Of a stretch of DNA of 14,757 nucleotides, positions 9,759 to 14,757 are shown one piece after another. This DNA comes from Acanthamoeba sp. SK_2022b (lineage: Eukaryota; Discosea; Longamoebia; Acanthamoebidae): assembly GCA_027943245.1 (NCBI GenBank), contig JANDJZ010000194.1, positions 1 to 14,757 on the forward strand, in the 5' to 3' direction. Within the stretch, counting starts at the first letter, position 1. Every line of letters starts with the position of its first letter. Position numbers and translations under genes: made by a program. The notes beneath the pieces are model-generated. The model did no database searches. It was not told where the DNA came from and saw nothing but the letters and a program-made list of their open reading frames with translations.

Positions 9759-9904
9759 TGTTGGTGACTTTCCATTCATTTCCCTTCTTCCCCACTTTGC
9801 TTATTATTTGTCAAACTCCTCTTCAATACATTCTTCTTTCTCTTCTCCTCTGTCACATGCCCCATGGCTTCTCAGCCTTAATGTGTCTTCCTAACCTCCC
9901 AACA
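9759..9904 (+). repeat. 3' LTR of copia element (146 bp)
   Basis: Begins TGTTGGTGAC and ends CTCCCAACA, giving perfect 6-bp terminal inverted repeats TGTTGG/CCAACA with the canonical TG...CA ends. It is pyrimidine-rich in the middle. Its core (9810-9878) recurs inverted at 7799-7867. A target-site duplication cannot be tested because the 5' end of the element is missing. Confidence 0.8.
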
Positions 9905-9960
9905 AATTGGGGCTGGGTCAGGGTGTATGTACTGACATGGTGGGTCTGGCCTAGGGCTGC

Positions 9961-10024
9961 CAATTTGGTTCAGGCCAAACTGGTTCAGGATGAAACTGGT
10001 TCAAAATGAACTGGTTCTGGAGGA
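9961..10024. repeat. Short tandem array with 16-17 bp unit
   Basis: Four successive units built on AACTGGTTCA (the first is AATTTGGTTCAGG, the last AACTGGTTCTGG) with 15-17 bp spacing. Units have diverged by a few substitutions. Confidence 0.75.
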
Positions 10025-10296
10025 ATGCCAAAAATATCTTTTTAACTGCCAGCAACTGAACTCTGGCTTTTGTTGGCCCTGTGGGTGGCCACAGCAAATG
10101 CGGTTTCTGATCTGTGCTATACCATCACAAGCCAGTTTTCCAACTCAGCCCTTTTGTGCAAAAGGTGCCACTCTCAATCAAACATTTTTGTGCCAATTAT
10201 TTCCTTCTACTGCCACATGTGTTGTGTTCAGGTCCTATGGGAAAATGCACTTAGGATGGCAATGTAGAGTACTTCAGAAAGAGTGTGGGAGAGATG

Positions 10297-10365
10297 TGGG
10301 TGTATTGTGTACTTGTGCACAGTAGTGGTGGCATATTGGTGGTTGTCAAGTACACAATACACCCA
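10297..10365. repeat. Perfect 19-bp inverted repeat (hairpin)
   Basis: 10297-10315 (TGGGTGTATTGTGTACTTG) is the exact reverse complement of 10347-10365, with a 31-bp loop. The arms are not runs of simple repeat. It would fold strongly as single-stranded DNA or RNA. Confidence 0.93.
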
Positions 10366-10388
10366 TGGCATATTGGTTGTTGTCAGGT
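10329..10388. repeat. 23-bp direct repeat, 37-bp period
   Basis: 10329-10351 and 10366-10388 share TGGCATATTGGT, then (G/T)GTTGTCA(A/G)GT, with 2 mismatches in 23. The first copy overlaps the right half of the hairpin at 10297-10365. Confidence 0.85.
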
Positions 10389-10436
10389 GCCATAATCTCC
10401 TAAAGAAGGCCTAGGCCTTTGTTAGGATACCTGACA
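10381..10436. repeat. Imperfect palindrome with AAGGCCTAGGCCTT core
   Basis: The outer 8 bp are an exact inverted pair (TGTCAGGT at 10381-10388, ACCTGACA at 10429-10436). An inner CCTAA/TTAGG pair and a perfect 14-bp core palindrome at 10405-10418 complete it. Left and right halves differ by a short insertion. Confidence 0.85.
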
Positions 10437-10770
10437 GGTCAAATGCAACCCATCACATACCTGGAGCAACCCCACAGCAAGGATGCAGTCAATGTAGCAG
10501 ATGCATGCATGACAGTGCAGCATTATGAGGTGAAGGAGCTACAGCATCTGCATTGAATAGCCCCATTACGATTACCTGAAGCTGATTGCACAAAAAATTC
10601 ACACTTAAAAAGAGGGGCCTCAACTCACAACCAAAGCAAACTTGTACCTCTGAGCCGCCGTAGGCTGAATATTAGGTTGGGGCTCACGCAACCCAATTTT
10701 GGCGTCATTTTATTTCCTGAAACAAGCAAAACCGAACCCGGTTTAGCAAGAGAAAAGGCAAGCAAGGTCT

Positions 10771-12036
10771 CTAAGCATCACGGGAAGGGTGGGCAAAGCG
10801 TCGAAGATGATCAGGATTGCGCCTGTAACACTGCGCGCCGTACCGGCAGGCCGGTCGTTCGCCGTTCTCGTCATAGTCCGAGCCCTCGCTCACCTGCGAT
10901 ACCGCGTGGGTAAGCCATGTCCAGCAAACCAGGCTGCATGCAAGAAGCGTACGTGTTCCTCATCGTCGCTGTTGTCATCGGCGTTCTTCTTCCACTCGGC
11001 CGCATCGAAGCGATCCTGGTCCATGGGGTCTACCTCCTCTTCCTCCTCTTCCTCGCTGCCTCCATCCGCATTCAAGACCCCCGCCTCCGCCACCAGTTCC
11101 AGATACTCACCCATCCGTTCCTTGGCCACCCGGGCTGCGTGCCTGCTGCCGGCCCTCCTCCGGGGGACGCCTCCACCAGTTCCGCCTCGTCGCAGTGCCG
11201 TCCCCCGACCCCTGCCTCGACTTGCCGACCCCCTATGCCCACCAGTCGATGACGTAGAGGACGAGGAAGGTGATGAGGTAGGGCGAAGCCGTTTCCTGTC
11301 GGGTTCGTCCTCCTCTTCCCCATCGCTTCCCCTGACCTTTTCGAGCTGAGTGGTCAGCTGGCCGACCTGGGCGGTCTCGACGTCGCGTTGCGCGGCGGCC
11401 ATCAGCGCTCTCGCCTGTGCGATATCGGCCTCGGCCTCCTCCTTTTGTTCACGCTCCACCCGCTCTCTCTCCCTCTCTGCGAGCGTCTCGCACGAGGCTT
11501 CAAAGGGCAGCTTCCGCTTCTTGGAGGGATCTACCACTCTCTCCGTATGCACCACACGAGGTCCTGTCGTGTGCTCCGCGTTCGGAGCTGTGGTGTCTGC
11601 TCCCTCGCTGCCCGGCGGTGGCAAGCTGCCGCCGGCGCTGCGGCCGTCCTCAGAGAGTTCGAGCACGAGTGGATGGAGATCGGCGAGCATGGTGACCACG
11701 TCGCCCACCCGCAGGATGGCCTCCTCGCCACGCGACAACAGCTCCCCTTCACCAGCCTGGCCGGCCCTCCGTACATAAACGGGGTTCACTCCTTCACTGC
11801 CACCAAGGTTAACGAGTCAGACGGTGCCGTAGATGGCGAAACTGGGGTTATTATGATGGGTGCTTGTAGGGGGAGGCGTACACGGTGACGGCAAGGGCGG
11901 GACCACGCAGACTGATTTGTAGCTGTCGGCGGCTGATGCGCTTGTCTGTTACGCCCAGCACGCCCCGCCCGAGGTAGGTGACCTCGCCCTCCGTCAGTTC
12001 CACCGCCTCCCCACTTTCGCAGTGGCGCAGCCGCAT
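10771..12036 (-). CDS. FHA-domain protein with C-terminal PBZ zinc finger (APLF-like)
   Basis: Exons 12036-11882, 11796-10953 and 10893-10771, all in phase, giving 373 residues. Residues 1 to about 95 form an FHA domain of the PNKP/APLF/aprataxin type: LGRG (R24) and DKRISRRQ (S35, R36) supply the phosphothreonine pocket, followed by GVNPVYV and RVGDVVTMLADLHPL. A linker follows with KKRKLPF and DRKRLRP (NLS-like), a Glu/Arg-rich coiled-coil-like helix (ERERERVEREQ), an Arg/Gly-rich part and an acidic block (EEEEEEEVDPMDQ). The last exon encodes CRYGAQCYRRNPDHLRRFAH followed by Pro, matching the PBZ consensus C-x4-C-Y-R-x-N-P-x-H-x5-H-P that binds poly(ADP-ribose). By family, the protein should recruit to DNA breaks through CK2-phosphorylated partners and PAR. 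Animal APLF has two PBZ motifs; only one is seen here. Both introns start GTACGC. Confidence 0.9.
10804..10866 (-). other. PBZ (PAR-binding) zinc-finger coding segment
   Basis: Reads CRYGAQCYRRNPDHLRRFAH then P, with zinc ligands Cys, Cys, His, His in PBZ spacing and the signature YRRNP. It lies wholly within the last exon, 11 residues or so after the acceptor. The intron before it (10894-10952, 59 nt) must be spliced; read-through hits TGA directly at the acceptor. Confidence 0.88.
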
Positions 12037-12278
12037 CACTGTGGCTAGAAGTTGAAGTTGCTCGGTCGGTTGTTGACCAACTGGCGCTAACGGCTCCTAC
12101 AATAATCGTTTTTCTTTTTTAATTATTATTTTTTCTTAATAAGAACAAACAAAACTTGGGTGTTGCCCTTTCTTGCAGCACTTGAAGAATGGCAGCACGA
12201 GGAGAGCTCAAAGGGGTTGTGTGGGGAACGCCAGATTCTGGGCGGCGGCGCTGGTGCCACGGCCATACGGGGTTGTCC
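12037..12278. promoter_or_regulatory. Spacer between F-box-14-3-3 stop and FHA-PBZ start
   Basis: 242 bp in a head-to-tail arrangement. It contains an AT-rich tract (about 12107-12145: TTTTTCTTTTTTAATTATTA then T-rich) that is the only marked base-composition anomaly. It could hold the 3' end of the upstream transcript and the promoter of the FHA-PBZ gene. No specific motif is recognised. Confidence 0.4.
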
Positions 12279-13841
12279 TCACACCTCCGAACCACCTTCT
12301 GGACGAAAAAGCCGAGAGGTAAGCCATCAGCAGCCATAGGCACAACCCACCAGAGGCCGACTGATTCGGACCCTACCTTTGGAGCGACCCTTGCGTTTGA
12401 CGGAGCTATTAGCACCAGACCGAAAGGTGAGGCAGTCGCGAAGCACTTGCATCGTGCGGCTGCTGTTCTTGTACGATTCCTCGTCCAGCGTGTCCAGCTC
12501 GGCTATCGCGTCGTCGAAAGCTTCCTTGGCCAGTGCGCACGCTCTGTCGTCATCGTTGTTGTTTGTTGTGCATTCACAAACAGATCAGCGCGTGCGCGTG
12601 CACAGCAGTGCGAGCCAACGAGGCGTACTTTTCGGGCTGCTTGAGTATTTCGTACTGAAAGACAGAGAAGTTGAGGGCGAGGCTGAGGCGGATGGGGTGG
12701 GCTGGCGGCAGCTCCAAGATCGAGATGTCCGAGGCCTGGGTGAAGTACTTGAGCGCGTTCTGAGCCGCGGCCTTGCGCTCGCCTTCGGGACCAAACTCGG
12801 CCAGGTACCGGTAGTAGTCGCCCTTCCTGTGCGCGCCGAGAGGTCAATCAGAAGACTTCAACCAGCGGGGGCAAGGAAGGACAGATCAAGAAAAATGAAC
12901 GGGCACGAGAAGAGGAGGAGTACATCTTGAAGAAAAAGACTCGAGCCTCGGCAGAGACGGTGTGGGGGATCACGTAGGCGTCGAGCACCGCCAGCAGGTC
13001 GCGACAGACGAGACATATTTCCGACTCGAGGGCGTTGCGGTACTTGGCGATGTGGCCCACGAAAGAGTCGCTGCGCTGGATGCTGCGCTTCTCCTTCTCC
13101 TCGCAGGTCACGATCATTTGCCATGACTCGCGCTTGTTCGCTATCTGGTGTTTATAGGCTCGTGACAGAAGGTTGCGCTCCTCGACCGTCAGCTCTACGC
13201 CCAGCATCGCCACGTTCTTGATAGCCGTCACCATCTCTGTGGCAAAACAGCAGCGCAGCAGACCCAGAAAAGCACATCAGTGGTCCACCATGAGTTGACT
13301 AGGTGTGCAGAGCAAGTTTATTGGTGGTTTGTGTGTTTGGGGAGGGGGAGGGGGTAATACCTGAGTATCGCTTGGCCTGCTCAGCAATCTGAGCAAAGAA
13401 CACCTCCTGGTGCCGTCGAATGTGTACAATAAGGCGAGGATCGGTGGCGATTACGTTCCAAGTTTTACAAACGAGGCGAAGCCTTTGCCAGTCGTCCCAC
13501 CATCGCTGGTTGGCGTTCCTTTTGGGGCCTCGCTTCTTGCTCTTTTGCCTCTGCCCACCTCCCTCTCCTCGTGATGGCCATGAACTCGATCTCGATTTGC
13601 AATGCAGAGGGGGTAGCAGATGAAGAGAGGGCAAGAAACTTCGTCGTGGCGAGACCAGCGCAGCAGTTGAAGAAGTGGAGGGAAACACCACAGCTGGTGC
13701 AGAGGAGAAAGAAGGCGATAGAGAGATGGGAATGAAGTGTGGACCATGGCCACCATTTGTTGAGAATTTAAGGAAGGGATTAACTTCGGGTATGAGGAAT
13801 TTCATGATGTGCGCTATGAGCTCTGTTGGCAGCTGTTCCAT
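12279..13841 (-). CDS. F-box-14-3-3 fusion protein
   Basis: Preferred exons: 13841-13785, 13505-13361, 13236-12924, 12826-12629, 12543-12377, 12298-12279; all phases agree, 299 residues. Residues 3-45 form an F-box ([13 protein letters not shown] ... [20 protein letters not shown]), the SKP1-binding motif of SCF ubiquitin ligases. Without a gap this runs into 14-3-3 helix 1 ([20 protein letters not shown]). 14-3-3 hallmarks: [62 protein letters not shown]. Phosphopeptide-pocket residues are kept (K96, R103, R178, Y179, N224; zeta K49, R56, R127, Y128, N173). In the last helix zeta N224 and W228 become C275 and R279, and the acidic tail is replaced by a basic one (VKRKGRSK). The first intron (13506-13784, 279 nt) is long with a weak GTTAAT donor; if retained it stays open and adds about 93 Ser/Pro-rich residues. 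An in-frame TAA lies upstream of the ATG. Coupling phospho-client binding to ubiquitination is inference. Confidence 0.87.
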
Positions 13842-14069
13842 TATCGAGGAGGGGACCACCGTTGGCCCCTCGCTTCGTTCTACTTGGTTTATTGTTCTCT
13901 CTTATGCTGATTCGCCTGTCTCTCTCGTGTTGTTGCCTCCTCCGTTGTCGTACTTGTGTTTTCTTCTTGGCCGTTGAGGTGATGCAGCGCGCCCCCTTAA
14001 CAACAAGAGAATAACAGGAAAAATAAAGGAAAAGGTGAGAGCGGAAGCTCGATTACGAGGTCGAGAGCC
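13842..14069. promoter_or_regulatory. Divergent intergenic region (F-box-14-3-3 / THOC3)
   Basis: 228 bp between two ATGs facing away from each other, so both promoters and 5' UTRs must fit here unless upstream exons exist. It is pyrimidine-rich on the plus strand in its left half (CTCTCTC, TTGTTGCCTCC) and A-rich from about 14001 to 14040. No TATA box or named element is recognised. Confidence 0.55.
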
Positions 14070-14757
14070 ATGATTGGGACTGCATCGACGTCCACTTCGA
14101 TCGCCGCGCCGGGGAACTATGTGGAACACACACGAGCATGCTTTGCCAAAGCCACAACTAGAGAGCTAGTTGGCCATCAAAAGGAGGTGCCATTCGCAGC
14201 GACCTCGTCATAAATTTCACTTTTAATTTAGGATTTGCTTCCTCAAAGGTGCACTCTGTGGCGTGGAACTGCACGGGAAGGAAACTGGCCTCTGGTTCGG
14301 TCGATCAGACTGCGCGCGTGTGGACTATGGCCAGCCCTGTGCGCACCTCCCTCTCCTTGCTTGCACACGAGCCACAATGTCCCCCGTGGGGGGTGCTTCA
14401 CGCAAATTTCTCACCCTGGGCCTTGGGCAGGGAGGTGAGCACATGGTGCTGAAGGGGCACACCAACAGTGTGCATCAGCTGTGCTGGGATCCTACGCACC
14501 CCGAATATCTGGCCACAGCGTCAGCCGACAGGACCGTCCGCATATGGGACACGCGGAGTAAGTCTCTTCTTGCACCGCTCACTGCAAGGCCGGTTTGCTC
14601 ACTTGCGCCCTCTCTTCTGCGTGAAAATGTTACAGGCGCCAAGTCAACTCACACACTCAAAACCAGCGGCGCAAACATCAACATCGCGTGGAGTCCCGAT
14701 GGCGGACACATTGCCGTGGGCAATAAGGTGTGCCTCCTATCGGCTTAAGACACGCCA
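14070..14757 (+). CDS. THO complex subunit 3 (THOC3/Tex1-like WD40), 5' part
   Basis: Exons 14070-14186, 14249-14338, 14431-14557 and 14636-14727, all in phase, giving about 142 residues; a GTGTGC donor at 14728 starts an intron that runs off the window. The N-terminus leads into FAKATTRELVGHQKEVHSVA then WNCTGRKLASGSVDQTARVW (WD repeat 1), LKGHTNSVHQLCWDP...YLATASADRTVRIWDTR (repeat 2) and NINIAWSPDGGHIAVGNK (repeat 3). The last block matches the NINICWSPDG.TIAVGNK segment of THOC3 closely, which separates it from generic WD40 proteins. THOC3 is a beta-propeller subunit of THO/TREX, coupling transcription and splicing to mRNA export in the nucleus. The start at 14070 gives a short N-terminal extension; no upstream in-frame exon was identified. 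Confidence 0.9.

Larger units (their letters stand above)
7868..9904 (+). mobile_element. Ty1/copia LTR retrotransposon, internally deleted and decayed
   Basis: Order on the plus strand: 7868-8410, an open but unrecognised Asn/Thr/Ser/His-rich stretch in the gag position; a decayed protease plus gag-pre-integrase (8411-8930); the end of reverse transcriptase and RNase H (8938-9735); a polypurine tract (9751-9758); and a 146-bp 3' LTR. A full copia pol also encodes an integrase core and the RT palm/fingers between pre-integrase and RT thumb; these are missing here. No 5' LTR in direct orientation is visible, so the left boundary is set arbitrarily at the end of the inverted LTR fragment. CpG is strongly depleted (3 CpG in 8461-8880) compared with host exons. 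The copy cannot be autonomous. Confidence 0.85.
9905..10770. other. Repeat-rich, CpG-poor spacer without a recognisable gene
   Basis: No ORF with family resemblance. It contains a GGTTCA-type short tandem array (9961-10024), a 19-bp-arm hairpin with overlapping direct repeats (10297-10388) and a palindromic segment (10381-10436). From about 10640 CpG becomes frequent again (for example GAGCCGCCG), marking the return to host-like DNA before the FHA-PBZ gene ends at 10771. Confidence 0.6.

Noticed and set aside
9990..10325. 111-codon plus-strand frame after the LTR
   Set aside because: Cys/Phe/Gln-rich without family resemblance, crosses the tandem array and ends in the hairpin; no support as a gene.
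10297..10388. CRISPR-like repeats
   Set aside because: Only two direct copies plus an inverted arm, no regular spacers, and a eukaryotic context.
10789..11888. Several 110-190 codon plus-strand frames, Ser- and Pro-rich
   Set aside because: Antisense of the FHA-PBZ gene; composition mirrors its Glu/Arg-rich linker and no family is recognised.
12119..12415. Alternative read-through C-terminus of the 14-3-3 protein (98-codon minus frame ending in KNNN)
   Set aside because: It lies in a different frame from the helix-9 exon; the in-phase splice 12377/12298 gives a short tail and stop at 12279. Not excluded as an isoform.
13902..14129. Minus-strand frame upstream of the F-box-14-3-3 ATG
   Set aside because: It overlaps the THOC3 first exon antisense; the frame leading into the F-box ATG has an upstream TAA, so no extension is needed.

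Overview
The window looks like nuclear DNA of an intron-dense, GC-rich unicellular eukaryote. Five protein-coding genes are broken by about 37 short introns, mostly 53-130 nt, and about half of the donors begin GTAC. Family content, intron size and GC-rich coding bias would fit an amoebozoan such as Acanthamoeba, but that is inference.

Layout, left to right. (1) <1-2026, minus: a microsomal-type (EPHX1-like) epoxide hydrolase whose C-terminal end lies off the left edge. (2) 2053-6023, minus: a complete 17-exon FAM91 homologue of 835 residues (endosome-to-Golgi trafficking), only 26 bp upstream of the hydrolase ATG. (3) About 6.4-10.65 kb: an AT-richer, CpG-depleted island of mobile-element debris. 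It holds a frame-broken minus-strand ORF of unknown family, LTR-like repeats, and a Ty1/copia retrotransposon that has lost its integrase and catalytic RT. A 146-bp 3' LTR (TGTTGG...CCAACA) follows, then a hairpin-rich tail. (4) 10771-12036, minus: a 373-residue protein with an N-terminal FHA domain, basic and acidic linkers and a C-terminal PBZ zinc finger, an APLF-like DNA-damage architecture. (5) 12279-13841, minus: a 14-3-3 protein whose first helix is fused to an N-terminal F-box (299 residues in the preferred splice model). (6) 14070->14727, plus: the 5' part of a THOC3/Tex1 WD40 protein of the THO mRNA-export complex, divergent from the F-box-14-3-3 gene.

No operon logic applies. The most unusual items are the F-box-14-3-3 fusion, the FHA-PBZ protein beside it, and the decayed, internally deleted copia element. 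That element's CpG depletion, transition-only repeat differences and TGA stops suggest cytosine-deamination decay. Exon boundaries were worked out by hand from family conservation, GT(GC)-AG signals and codon phase. All models are phase-consistent except one junction in the epoxide hydrolase.
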